NCBI RefSeq assembly: GCF_034259325.1
Contig: NZ_JAXIVS010000007.1
Location: 1-64,000 of the forward strand
Direction: 5' to 3'
From: Hyalangium ruber
Lineage (GTDB): Bacteria; Myxococcota; Myxococcia; Myxococcales; Myxococcaceae
DNA: 64,000 nt
This document shows, piece by piece, positions 26,689 to 35,124 of the stretch (within the stretch, counting starts at the first letter, position 1; every line of letters begins with the position of its first letter). The notes under the pieces were generated by a model. That model had not been told where the DNA came from. It saw only the letters and a list, made by a program, of their open reading frames with translations, and made no database searches. Both the position numbers and the translations under genes were made by a program.

Positions 26689-27165
26689 TCAACGGGCGAC
26701 ACAGAGTAACAGGGTGACGGCCTCGCTTGTGCCCTGTGTTCTCGGAGGGCATGGCCCGGGCTTCCACCCTCCATCAGCACCGCCCCGCCTCTGCTGGACG
26801 GCCCTCGGCGCCCGCTCGCTGAGCAGGCTGTCGATGAGCCACGCCAGGCCGAGCCCCACCGCCGCCCCCGCCGCGTCCCAGGCCAGGTCCTTGACCGAGA
26901 AGAGGCGCCCCTGCGAACGGTCATGGAGCTCCTTGCCGAGCCCTACGCCGAGCGAGAGCCCCGCTCCCGTCAGCCAGCGCACCGGCCGCTCCTCGGAGAG
27001 CGCCGCGCCCGCGCCGTAGCCCACGCCCGCGAGGCCCATGCTGATCAGGAAGTGGTTGCGCTTGTCCGCGGAGAACCAGTCATCCCTCGGCGGCGCGCCC
27101 AGGGCGGCGGGGCTGGAGAGCAGCAGGACGAGCAAGGCGAGGCGGCCGCGGGCACGGATACGCAT
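26689..27165 (-). CDS. YfiM/DUF2279-like periplasmic protein
   Basis: The 158-residue protein has a signal peptide (about 1-24) and the conserved core DWFSADKRNHFLIS, followed by GAGLSLGVGLGKELHD and KDLAWDAAGAAVG. This matches the YfiM/DUF2279 family (COG5544), with two hydrophobic helices, function unknown. The start is the ATG at 27165 because it begins the signal; earlier in-frame codons to 27222 lack it. It ends 22 bases upstream of the peroxidase gene in the same direction. Confidence 0.72.
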   Translation of the reverse strand: MRIRARGRLALLVLLLSSPAALGAPPRDDWFSADKRNHFLISMGLAGVGYGAGAALSEERPVRWLTGAGLSLGVGLGKELHDRSQGRLFSVKDLAWDAAGAAVGLGLAWLIDSLLSERAPRAVQQRRGGADGGWKPGPCPPRTQGTSEAVTLLLCVAR

Positions 27166-27290
27166 GGCCCCGTGCTGTAGCACTGGCCCATACACCCCGT
27201 CATGCCGGGAGCGAGGCGGCATCGGTCATCCGGCCGCACGCCTGGCGTTTTCGAGACGGGCCCCGACTCTCCACGTATGCTCCGCGGCGC

Positions 27291-28373
27291 TTGCAACTTT
27301 CGGACTCCTTCAACCTGCGGCCCCCTCGCCACCCCGCCCTGGATGGTGCGCGGGGCTTCGCCGTGATGGCGATGGTGCTGGGCCATACGTTGGATGCCCT
27401 CCTGGCGCCCGCCACCCGCGAACACCCGTGGGTGCAGTACTACTGGAGCCTGCGAGGCATCACCGCGCCCCTGTTCCTGCTGGTGAGCGGCTGGGCGGTG
27501 GTGGCCGCGCTCGACAACCGCCCCGGCGCGGCGAAGAGTACCTACGGCCGCCGGGTCCGACGCGCGCTGCTGCTGCTCTTCCTCGGCTATCTGCTGCACT
27601 GGCCCGGCTGGGAGGCCCTGCACGCGCAAGGCTGGAGCCAGGCGCTGCGGGTCCAGTTCTTCTCCTTCGACGCGCTGCAGTGCATCGGCGTCAGCCTGCT
27701 GCTGGGCGCCACCGTGCTGGCACTCACCCCGGGCACCTGGTCTCGGGCCGCCGCGCTCGCGGCGTTGGCGGTGGGCATTCCCCTGGGCAGCGCGCTGCTA
27801 TGGGGCATGAGCCTGGGCATGCCCACCGTGCTGCACCATGCCCTCGGTGCGCAGGGCAGCCCGTTCCCCCTCTTCCCGTGGGCGGGCTTCTTCTTCATCG
27901 GCGCGCTGGCGGCCCACCTGCTGCGGCTGCTGCGTCCGGGCTGGCCCCAGGGCGTCATGCTGGCGCTGCTGGGCGGAGGACTGCTCGGCCTGACGCACCT
28001 CTTCACCGAGGAGTGGAGCCCTACCAGCGTATGGGTCGTGGTGCTCCGCTCGGGCCAGGGCCTGCTGGTGCTGGCGGCGATGAACCTCGTGCCCCAGTGG
28101 CTGGCGCGGCTCTTCTCCCCGCTCGGGCGGCTGTCACTCGGCGTCTACGTGCTGCACCTCCCCGTGGTGTACGGCTGGGCGGGCACCCCAGGGCTCATCG
28201 AGCGCGTGGGGCCCACGCTGGGGCTCGATCTGGCGCTCCTCGTCGGCGTGGGGTTGCTCGCCGTCACCTACTTCATCTCCCGCCTGGGACTGTGGCTGCG
28301 CGGGCTGTCGGTTCCCTGGCGCGTGGGCTCGACGACGTTCAGCCCGGGCCTGGGCAGCGGCCAGCGCGTCTGA
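27291..28373 (+). CDS. Acyltransferase-like multi-pass membrane protein (DUF1624/HGSNAT type)
   Basis: The 360-residue protein has about ten membrane helices. The first conserved piece, ALDGARGFAVMAMVLGHTLDALL, and YYWSLRGITAPLFLLVSGWAV match the DUF1624/heparan-alpha-glucosaminide acetyltransferase group, which transfers acetyl groups across a membrane; the His in the first helix is the likely catalytic residue. The substrate, probably a sugar or cell-surface glycan, is unknown. It starts with TTG at 27291, as no in-frame ATG precedes the conserved start. It is convergent with the DTW gene, 9 bases apart. Confidence 0.72.
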   Translation: MQLSDSFNLRPPRHPALDGARGFAVMAMVLGHTLDALLAPATREHPWVQYYWSLRGITAPLFLLVSGWAVVAALDNRPGAAKSTYGRRVRRALLLLFLGYLLHWPGWEALHAQGWSQALRVQFFSFDALQCIGVSLLLGATVLALTPGTWSRAAALAALAVGIPLGSALLWGMSLGMPTVLHHALGAQGSPFPLFPWAGFFFIGALAAHLLRLLRPGWPQGVMLALLGGGLLGLTHLFTEEWSPTSVWVVVLRSGQGLLVLAAMNLVPQWLARLFSPLGRLSLGVYVLHLPVVYGWAGTPGLIERVGPTLGLDLALLVGVGLLAVTYFISRLGLWLRGLSVPWRVGSTTFSPGLGSGQRV

Positions 28374-28382
28374 GGTTCCGCT

Positions 28383-29585
28383 TCAGTTCCGGACCGGCGG
28401 CTGGGTGGCCTGCCCGCGCCGGATGAGCTCGCGCGCCACGGCCTCCAGGGCCTGGATGCGTCGGCCGGCACGTCCGGGAGCCCAGAGCGCGGGAGGCTCG
28501 GTGCCCAGCAGGGACACGGCCTGCTCCACCCCACCCGCCTTGCCCTTGAGGGCCCGGGCCGTCGCCATGCGGATGTTCGTCGCGGGCCTCCGGGTGACTC
28601 CGTCGCGCCACAGCAGGTCCAGCGCATAGGTGGTCCACACCGCGAGCACCGCGTCCTGGCCCAGGAACGCCTCGAAGCGGGCGAGCGCCGTGTCGCGGTC
28701 CTCGCCCGCGCGCAGGACGCTCTCCTCCAGCTCGGTGTGTAGGGGCGTGCTTCGTGCGAGCGGCTGGCGGGGCGCGAGAATGGCCTCGAAGCGCTCTCCC
28801 GTGGCCGGGCGGCAGGCCACCAGGTGGACCAGTTCCGGCTCCAGGCCCGCCTCCAGCGGGTGGGCATTGGCCTCGGCGTATAGGAGGACGAGCCGGGGGA
28901 GGTCCTCGGCGAGCGAGCGCAGCTCCAGCGGGGGCTGCCACGGCGCCTTGTAGATGCGACGGCGCGGCGGATCCTCTCGGGTGGACTGGCTGTCGAGCTG
29001 CGTGTCCACCATGAACTCGAAGGGGTTCAGCATGGCGTCGAAGCGCTTGGGGTCTCCGCCCTCCAGCGCGCCGAGCACCTCCACGACCGCCTCGATGGTG
29101 GAGACGCAGTGCTCGGCCGGCTCGGCGCGGATGCGGTAGTTGCTCGGCCGGCTCGGGGTGAAGCCGATGCGCGGCAGCCCCGCGAGCATGGGGTTGGTCT
29201 TGACGACCTTCTTGGCCAGGGGCCACGTCCCATCGACGACGATGAGCGCCTCGGGAGGATTCGCCTTGGCCTGTTCCAGCGTCATGGCCCCTTCGCCGGG
29301 GAAGAGCACCGCCACGCGCTGGGGGCTGGCGGCGAGCGCTTCAATGCGGGAGTGGCCGGTGAAATCCACGCCCAGGTGCAGCTCGGAGTTGGGCAAGGAC
29401 AGGTGGGCCATGCGCGCGGTGCCGATGGCGACCCGGCGCTCCCGGGGGTGCTGGAGGAAGACGACGCGCATGCGGGTCTCGAGGCGGGGCAGCCGCGCGC
29501 AGTAGCACGTGGACTCGGGACGACGACAGCGCAGGCAAAGGGGACGCACGCTCCGTGCTTTACGGCACCCGGCATCGCCCCGCAA
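28383..29585 (-). CDS. DTW-domain tRNA uridine aminocarboxypropyltransferase with C-terminal extension
   Basis: The 400-residue protein has an N-terminal Cys cluster (LCLRCRRPESTCYC), the DTW motif in VDGTWPLAKKV (about 112-122), HPRERR and STIEAVVEVL. These mark TapT/TuaA enzymes, which use SAM to make acp3U in tRNA. Typical proteins are about 200-250 residues; here about 170 extra residues (after about 230) continue with LVLLYAEANAHPLEAG and DLLWRDGVTRRPATN, of unknown role. The longest reading starts with TTG (29585); GTG at 29549 just before the Cys cluster is a fair alternative. Confidence 0.82.
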   Translation of the reverse strand: MRGDAGCRKARSVRPLCLRCRRPESTCYCARLPRLETRMRVVFLQHPRERRVAIGTARMAHLSLPNSELHLGVDFTGHSRIEALAASPQRVAVLFPGEGAMTLEQAKANPPEALIVVDGTWPLAKKVVKTNPMLAGLPRIGFTPSRPSNYRIRAEPAEHCVSTIEAVVEVLGALEGGDPKRFDAMLNPFEFMVDTQLDSQSTREDPPRRRIYKAPWQPPLELRSLAEDLPRLVLLYAEANAHPLEAGLEPELVHLVACRPATGERFEAILAPRQPLARSTPLHTELEESVLRAGEDRDTALARFEAFLGQDAVLAVWTTYALDLLWRDGVTRRPATNIRMATARALKGKAGGVEQAVSLLGTEPPALWAPGRAGRRIQALEAVARELIRRGQATQPPVRN

Positions 29586-29713
29586 GCCGCTGGAGATGAC
29601 CCCGGCCTACCGACCCGCTGCACGCCCGCTCGCCGCTCAACCTCTTGAATCCTTTAGAGGTTCACGGCGGTCCTGCATCGTGGCTCCCCCGCACTCCAGA
29701 CGAGGAATCCCAC

Positions 29714-30940
29714 ATGCACCTTGTAGCCTGTTGTCATCGAAAGGCGCAGCGGCTCCATCGGCTAAGCGGTCTGGCGCTCCTGCTGCTTCTGACCGGCTGT
29801 GCCGCAAAGCCCTCCCTGGCGGGGCCGCAATGGTATGGGCAGAGCGGCGCTGGACTAGCTTATGACTCTCCGGCAGCCGCGAGTGCCGGGCAGTCTGCTG
29901 TCGATGTCGACTTCGAGGTCCCCACGCCTCAGCAGGCGGGTGCTCTGCACCGCCGCGGCGTCATCCTGCCCCGCGTCACTCCAGGCACAGCCGACCCACG
30001 GACACATCGAGACTTCATCGATCTGCGCGTGACGGCCGTGGGCTTTGGCATCACCGCCGGAGGCTATCTCCTTTACTGCGAGGGGCTGCCTCTGCCTGTG
30101 CTTGTCCCTGAGGCTCATGTCGACTTGGGAATCACGAGCGCGGAGCCACTGAGCGTCTCCGTCCATTCGGACCGAGACACGGCTCTGGAGGACCTTGCGG
30201 CCCATCCCACCAGCACAGGGCACAAGGCGTACGCCTATTACCGTGGGGCGGGAGGCGCACTCATTGCGCCCACTCTCTTCTCTCCGGCTACTACCCCGCG
30301 CACTGCCCAGGCGATGCTTGAGGTTCGCCAGCAGCTGGCGGAGACGATGCAGCGCGACTTGAAGGTGCTGCTGGTGAGCCTTACAGGCACCAAGGTTCTG
30401 CAGGGCGTCTTCTCGCGTGTGGTGCGGGTGAACCCGGAGCCAGCAGTCCATCCGCTCCCTCGGCGCCAAGGTCAGGGGGGGCAAACTCTGGAGCCGCGAC
30501 CGCCGGCACAGAACTCCGCGACACACACACTTCCGCCCTCGCCTGGACTGGTCCAAACGCTGACTGGCAACAACCCCACGCCACCGATGACTCCTGGTCC
30601 GCGCTTGCCTCAGGATGTCGGAGTCAGCCCGAAAGTGCCTCAGCAGTTGCCAACAAACCGTCCCATCGGCTTCAGCCCTACCCAGAACGCGCAGCTCCAA
30701 GCGGACATCCGCTATCTGCGGGACATCGGCGCCACAAACATCCGCGTGAACCAACAGCAGCTCAAGGTGGACAACGGCCAACGCATGGGAACCAATCGAC
30801 CGGATCTGCAGTTCGACTATAACGGTCGTCGCTACCACGTGGAGTACGAGACGCCCACCTCGAATCGTGGCCCTGGTCACCAGTCGCGCATCACCTCCAA
30901 CGACCCGGATACGGAGGTCATCCTCCTGATCGTGCCCTGA
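29714..30940 (+). CDS. Candidate SitA-like lipoprotein toxin with REase-like C-terminus
   Basis: The 408-residue protein has a lipobox LLTGC (Cys29), an N-terminal region of unknown fold (about 50-250), a Pro/Gln-rich linker (about 255-325) and a compact C-terminal domain (about 330-408). That end carries RPDLQFDYNGRRYHVEYE (PD at 363-364, E377, E379) and RGPGHQSRITSNDPDTEV, a pattern of restriction-endonuclease-fold toxin domains (Tox-REase type). Lipoprotein plus variable C-terminal toxin plus following gene is the layout of SitA toxins that move by outer-membrane exchange. ATG 29714 starts the signal and GAGGAA (29704-29709) is its ribosome binding site. The next gene begins 17 bases later. 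Confidence 0.7.
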   Translation: MHLVACCHRKAQRLHRLSGLALLLLLTGCAAKPSLAGPQWYGQSGAGLAYDSPAAASAGQSAVDVDFEVPTPQQAGALHRRGVILPRVTPGTADPRTHRDFIDLRVTAVGFGITAGGYLLYCEGLPLPVLVPEAHVDLGITSAEPLSVSVHSDRDTALEDLAAHPTSTGHKAYAYYRGAGGALIAPTLFSPATTPRTAQAMLEVRQQLAETMQRDLKVLLVSLTGTKVLQGVFSRVVRVNPEPAVHPLPRRQGQGGQTLEPRPPAQNSATHTLPPSPGLVQTLTGNNPTPPMTPGPRLPQDVGVSPKVPQQLPTNRPIGFSPTQNAQLQADIRYLRDIGATNIRVNQQQLKVDNGQRMGTNRPDLQFDYNGRRYHVEYETPTSNRGPGHQSRITSNDPDTEVILLIVP

Positions 30941-30957
30941 AGGACGAGGCGTACATA

Positions 30958-31686
30958 ATGGCCGAAGACATGAAAGGGCTCCTCCTGGATGACCGCTGGG
31001 CCCCTATCACTTCGGAGATGGGCTTTCTGGAAACCAGTGCAGCGCACGCCGCGCGTGCTTTCGCCGCGTGGCAAGCAGGGCTGCTGACACCCCGTGGCAT
31101 TGCCGTGCAGGTACACCCGGCTTCGGGCTCTCTCGAGCAGGTCCTCTCCTCCCTGCTACCCCTGACCACTCCCGAGAAGCGACGGCACCTCCTCATGCCG
31201 ACCCGCAGCCCGTGGACCGCCTACATCGACAACGGATGGCGGGGGACCGACGCCGCGAGCGCCATGTCCTATATGGCCGAAGCACTGGGCTGCCGGGGCC
31301 TGCGTGTCGTCGCAGTGCCCCATACCCTAAGCAAGAACCAAGGCCGCTATGGCGCCGTGATGTTCGAGATGTACGGCCCACACCGAACGGACTGGCTCAA
31401 CTATGTCCGGACTCTCCATGCAGCAAACGATGGCGGGCGCTGGGTCTTCGATGAATCTGGAGAGCCCTTCCCCTTCGAGAAGGTGGAGCGGTACCAGGCG
31501 CGCCGCGCCAGGGACCGCTTCACCTTCGACATGCTCAAGGAGTACCTGCACCACCTCGGCCTGTCCCCCTTCGAGGAGGACTTCTACCTGCCGGACGGTG
31601 CCCCCGGCTGGCTGGTGGAGAAGACGGGGCCCGTCGCCTCCACCCACCAGGAGTACAGCCTGGCCCAAGCGCGTGAGCAGTTCTGA
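30958..31686 (+). CDS. Candidate immunity protein for the REase-type toxin
   Basis: The 242-residue soluble protein has no signal peptide or membrane helix. It contains LLMPTRSPWTAYIDNGWRGTD, an aromatic-rich stretch seen in some immunity-type families, then MSYMAEALGCRGLRVVAVPHT and a C-terminal FSPFEEDFYL-like segment. I do not recognise a named family. Its place, 17 bases after the toxin gene and transcribed with it, is the reason for the immunity call. Confidence 0.6.
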   Translation: MAEDMKGLLLDDRWAPITSEMGFLETSAAHAARAFAAWQAGLLTPRGIAVQVHPASGSLEQVLSSLLPLTTPEKRRHLLMPTRSPWTAYIDNGWRGTDAASAMSYMAEALGCRGLRVVAVPHTLSKNQGRYGAVMFEMYGPHRTDWLNYVRTLHAANDGGRWVFDESGEPFPFEKVERYQARRARDRFTFDMLKEYLHHLGLSPFEEDFYLPDGAPGWLVEKTGPVASTHQEYSLAQAREQF

Positions 31687-31699
31687 CGCGAACTTGCGC

Positions 31700-32026
31700 T
31701 CAGTGCTCCCCGCCTCCGGTGACCTTCAGGCCGACGATGGCGACGAGGAGCATCCCCAGGAACACGATTCGCATCGGGCTGACCGGCTCGCGGAAGAGCA
31801 CGATGCCCAGAATGGCCGCGCCCAGCGCCCCAATGCCCACCCACACGGCGTAGGCCGTGCCAATCGGCAGGCTCCGAGCCGCCCACGACAACAACGCCAT
31901 GCTGGCGATGAGGGCAATGGCCGTCAGGATGCTGGGCAAGGGACGGGTGAAGCCCTCGGTGTACTTGAGCCCAATGGCCCAGCAGACCTCGAGCAGCCCT
32001 GCAATAAGGAGAAGAACCCACGGCAT
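31700..32026 (-). CDS. gdx: Guanidinium exporter, SMR family (Gdx/SugE)
   Basis: The 108-residue protein has four membrane helices and is a small multidrug resistance family member. It has the conserved membrane-embedded Glu in [11 protein letters not shown] (Glu13) and the Gdx-type [17 protein letters not shown]. Gdx proteins export guanidinium in exchange for protons, and the guanidine-III riboswitch directly upstream (32043-32086) confirms the substrate. ATG 32026 was chosen because AGGGAG (32035-32040) precedes it. Confidence 0.93.
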   Translation of the reverse strand: MPWVLLLIAGLLEVCWAIGLKYTEGFTRPLPSILTAIALIASMALLSWAARSLPIGTAYAVWVGIGALGAAILGIVLFREPVSPMRIVFLGMLLVAIVGLKVTGGGEH

Positions 32027-32042
32027 GACACACGCTCCCTGT

Positions 32043-32086
32043 AAGCGTCGTCTTGTCGTGACCGGGTACGGCGCGCCTCGTCCGGG
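32043..32086 (-). promoter_or_regulatory. Guanidine-III riboswitch (ykkC-III)
   Basis: On the minus strand the leader reads CCCGGACGAGGCGCGCCGTA, then CCCGGTCACGACAAGACGAC and GC. This follows the class III guanidine riboswitch consensus almost base for base (ACGAGG, GCGCCGUACCCGGUC, GACAAGACG). The pseudoknot GCGCCGT with ACGACGC (32045-32051) has one C-A mismatch. The element ends four bases before the AGGGAG ribosome binding site, so guanidine binding probably exposes it and turns on gdx. Confidence 0.9.
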
Positions 32087-32167
32087 CGCGATGACTCCCC
32101 AAGAGCCATCGCACGGGAGGAAGGAATAACCTCCCGCCGCGCGACTGGCAACCCACGAGAACCCCAC

Positions 32168-32920
32168 GTGAACCTGCTCCTGCTCTTCGACGAGGACTTC
32201 CTACCCGATGGCACCGCCCGCCTCACCGGGCGCCGCGCCCAACACGCCCGGGAGGTGCTGCGCGCCGAGCCCGGAGAAACGCTGCGCGTGGGGCGCCTCG
32301 GAGGCCTCGTCGGCACCGGCGAGGTGCTGGAGAACACCGCGGACACCCTCCGCCTGCGCGTCTCCCTCACCGAGCCCCCGCCCGAGCGCGCCGGGGTGGA
32401 CCTGCTGCTGGCCATCCCCCGCCCCAAGGCCCTCAAGAAGGTGCTGCCCGCGGTGGCCTCCCTGGGCGTGGACCGGGTAGTGCTCGTCAACGCCGCCCGC
32501 GTGGAGAAGAGCTACTTCGACTCCAAGGTCCTCGCCCCCGCCTTCGTCCAGGAACTGCTCCTCCAGGGCCTGGAGCAGGCCCGCGACACCCGCCTGCCCG
32601 AGGTCCATGTGCGCGAGCGCTTCCGCCCCTTCATCGAGGACGAGCTGGACACCCTCTTCGGGCGTGACGCACTGCGGCTGCTCCCCCATCCGCCCGCGCG
32701 CCAGCCCCTCACCACCACGGGCGTGGAGAGGGCGCCCCGGGTGGTGCTGGCCATCGGGCCCGACGGAGGCTGGGTCCCCTTCGAGGCCGAGCTGCTCGCC
32801 GCGCACGGCTTCCACCCCTTCACCCTGGGCCCGCGCATCCTCCGCGTGGAGACGGCGGTACCGGTCCTCCTGGGCCAGGTGGCCCTTCTGCGAGACAACA
32901 CCTCGTCTCTCCGGACTTGA
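32168..32920 (+). CDS. rsmE: 16S rRNA m3U1498 methyltransferase
   Basis: The 250-residue SPOUT methyltransferase methylates N3 of U1498 in 16S rRNA. The N-terminal PUA-like part ([19 protein letters not shown], about 16-34) and the knotted SAM site [16 protein letters not shown] and [18 protein letters not shown] near the C-terminus are diagnostic. Translation starts with GTG; the gene is divergent from gdx with 141 bases between them, a region that also holds the riboswitch. The M24 peptidase follows 32 bases later. Confidence 0.92.
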   Translation: MNLLLLFDEDFLPDGTARLTGRRAQHAREVLRAEPGETLRVGRLGGLVGTGEVLENTADTLRLRVSLTEPPPERAGVDLLLAIPRPKALKKVLPAVASLGVDRVVLVNAARVEKSYFDSKVLAPAFVQELLLQGLEQARDTRLPEVHVRERFRPFIEDELDTLFGRDALRLLPHPPARQPLTTTGVERAPRVVLAIGPDGGWVPFEAELLAAHGFHPFTLGPRILRVETAVPVLLGQVALLRDNTSSLRT

Positions 32921-32952
32921 AGCCGCTCGCACGGTTGTTGAAGAGTTGCGCC

Positions 32953-34434
32953 ATGACGACCCAGCCCCAAGCCGCTGCCGCCCAGCCCGTCACCTCCGAG
33001 CCGCAGGCCAAGCCCGCCAGCCACGACACCGTGCCGCCTCCAGCGCTGCTCGACTTCATGGTGAAGCGCTGGAAGCCGGTCACTCGCAAGCTGCCGCCCA
33101 AGCTCAAGTACGCGGACTCCTTCCTCAAGCGCCGCCGGGCCCTCTCCCAGCTCTTCCCCGGCGAGACGCTCGTCATCCCCACCGGCCACGAGAAGGTGCG
33201 CGCCAACGACACCTACTACCGCTTCCGCCCGGGCACGGACTTCTACTACCTCACCGGCAACACCGAGCCGGACTGCGTGCTGGTGCTCCAGCCCAAGGAG
33301 GGCGGGGGCCACACGGACATCCTCTTCGTGGAGCCCAACCCGGGCCGCAGCGACGCCACCTTCTTCACCGACCGTGTGAAGGGCGAGCTGTGGGTCGGCC
33401 CGCGCCTGGGCGTACCGGAGAGCAAGGCCCGCTTCGGCGTGGACGAGGCGCGCGGGCTGCCTGAGCTCAAGGACTTCCTCTCCGGCCTGCACGGCGCGGT
33501 GTCCCGGCCCACGCGCGTGCTGCGCGGCTTCTCGCCCAAGGTGGACGAGGTGCTGCCGGCCCAGGCCGAGCGGGACAAGGCGCTCGCCGTGGCGCTCTCG
33601 GAGATGCGCCTGCTCAAGGACGCCCAGGAGCTGCGCGAGCTGCAGGCCGCCATCGACTCCACGCAGCGCGGCTTCGAGGACGTCATCGCCTCGCTGAAGA
33701 CGGCCAAGACCGAGCGCACCGTGGAGGGCATCTTCAACCTCCGCGCGCGCGTGGAGGGCAATGACGTCGGCTACGGCACCATCGCCGCCAGCGGCTCCCA
33801 TGCCTGCGTGCTGCACTGGACGCGCAATGACGGCCCGGTGAAGAAGGGCGACCTGCTGCTGCTGGACGCGGGCGTGGAGGGCAACAGCCTCTACACGGCC
33901 GACATCACCCGCACGCTGCCGGTGTCCGGCAAGTTCTCCAAGGAGCAGAAGGAGATCTACGAGCTGGTGCTGGAGGCGCAGCTCCAGGCCATCAAGGCCG
34001 TGAAGCCGGGCAACGACTTCATGGAGCCCAACCGCGTGGCCATGCGCGTGCTGGCCGAGGGCCTTCAGCGGCTCGGCGTGCTCCCGAGCGCCGAGGAGGC
34101 GCTGAAGGACGAGCACCAGTTCTACAAGCGCTACTCGCTGCACAACGTCAGCCACATGCTGGGCCTGGACGTACACGACTGCGCCCAGGCGCGGCAGGAG
34201 GCGTACAAGTACGGCAAGCTCAAGGCGGGCATGGTGCTCACCGTGGAGCCGGGCCTGTACTTCCAGACGGATGACCTCACGGTGCCGGCGCGCTACCGGG
34301 GCATCGGCGTGCGCATCGAGGACGACGTGGTGGTGACAGCCAAGGGCTGCAAGGTCCTCTCGGAGGCCATTCCGCGCACGGCCAAGGACGTCGAGGCCTG
34401 GATCAAGCGCGTCTGGGCGCAGAAGAAGAAGTAG
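32953..34434 (+). CDS. pepP: Aminopeptidase P-family (M24B) metallopeptidase
   Basis: The 493-residue enzyme removes N-terminal residues preceding proline. All five metal ligands are seen: Asp in LLLLDAGVEG and Asp in ADITRTLPV, His in HNVSHMLGLDVHD, Glu in LTVEPGLYF and Glu in VRIEDDVVV. An N-terminal creatinase-like domain (FRPGTDFYYLTG) precedes the pita-bread fold. ATG at 32953 is used; an upstream TTG at 32917 overlaps the end of rsmE. It is likely cytosolic. Confidence 0.92.
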   Translation: MTTQPQAAAAQPVTSEPQAKPASHDTVPPPALLDFMVKRWKPVTRKLPPKLKYADSFLKRRRALSQLFPGETLVIPTGHEKVRANDTYYRFRPGTDFYYLTGNTEPDCVLVLQPKEGGGHTDILFVEPNPGRSDATFFTDRVKGELWVGPRLGVPESKARFGVDEARGLPELKDFLSGLHGAVSRPTRVLRGFSPKVDEVLPAQAERDKALAVALSEMRLLKDAQELRELQAAIDSTQRGFEDVIASLKTAKTERTVEGIFNLRARVEGNDVGYGTIAASGSHACVLHWTRNDGPVKKGDLLLLDAGVEGNSLYTADITRTLPVSGKFSKEQKEIYELVLEAQLQAIKAVKPGNDFMEPNRVAMRVLAEGLQRLGVLPSAEEALKDEHQFYKRYSLHNVSHMLGLDVHDCAQARQEAYKYGKLKAGMVLTVEPGLYFQTDDLTVPARYRGIGVRIEDDVVVTAKGCKVLSEAIPRTAKDVEAWIKRVWAQKKK

Positions 34435-34443
34435 CCGCGGCGC

Positions 34444-35118
34444 ATGCGGCTGGCGCTCATCTCCGACACACACATGAAGCACGCGGCGCTCACGGTGCCC
34501 GCGTGCGAGGTGCTCATTCACGCGGGAGACTTCTCGCGGCGAGGGACCCGCGAGGAGCTGGAGGGGTTCCTCGCCTGGTTCGCCTCCCAGTCCGCCCCGA
34601 CGAAGCTCTTCATCGCCGGCAATCACGACTTCGTGTGCGAGCGCGAGCCCGCCCTGGCGCGGCGCCTCGCCCGCGAGGCCGGCGTCCACTACCTCCAAGA
34701 GGAGGAGGTCCACGTCGGAGGGCTGCGCATCTGGGGCTCTCCGGTGACGCCCTGGTATCGGGGCATGGCCTTCAACCGCGACCGAGGCGAGACCCTGCGC
34801 GCGCACTGGGAGCGAATCCCCGCGGGGCTCGATGTGCTCGTCACGCACGGCCCTCCACTGGGGCTCGGCGATCGCACCTTCTTGAAGTCCTCCGTGGGCT
34901 GTGCCGAGCTCCTGGCCCGGATCCGCGAGGTGCCGCCCCGGGTCCACGTCTTCGGCCACATCCATGAGGCCCGGGGCGAGTACTCGCTGCCGGGTGTGCC
35001 CACGCGCTTCCTCAACGTGTCGACGTGCCGGCTGCTGCCAGTCGGCCTGCGCGCCCCCGTGCTGCTCGAGCTGGAGCCCGCGTCCGAGCGGGAAGCCTCC
35101 GTCCGCCCGACGGCGTGA
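34444..35118 (+). CDS. Calcineurin-like metallophosphoesterase
   Basis: The 224-residue protein shows the full metallophosphoesterase motif series: ISDTH (residues 6-10), HAGDFS, AGNHDF, THGPP and FGHIHEARG. Two metal ions are bound by these Asp, His and Asn residues. Compact single-domain members of this type hydrolyse phosphomonoesters or phosphodiesters; substrate unknown. It begins 9 bases after pepP and may be co-transcribed. Confidence 0.88.
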   Translation: MRLALISDTHMKHAALTVPACEVLIHAGDFSRRGTREELEGFLAWFASQSAPTKLFIAGNHDFVCEREPALARRLAREAGVHYLQEEEVHVGGLRIWGSPVTPWYRGMAFNRDRGETLRAHWERIPAGLDVLVTHGPPLGLGDRTFLKSSVGCAELLARIREVPPRVHVFGHIHEARGEYSLPGVPTRFLNVSTCRLLPVGLRAPVLLELEPASEREASVRPTA

Positions 35119-35124
35119 AGGGCC

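Noticed and set aside
30958-31686. The gene after the second toxin as a second toxin or effector
   Set aside because: It has no signal or lipobox and no nuclease-type residues, whereas immunity genes commonly sit in exactly this position.
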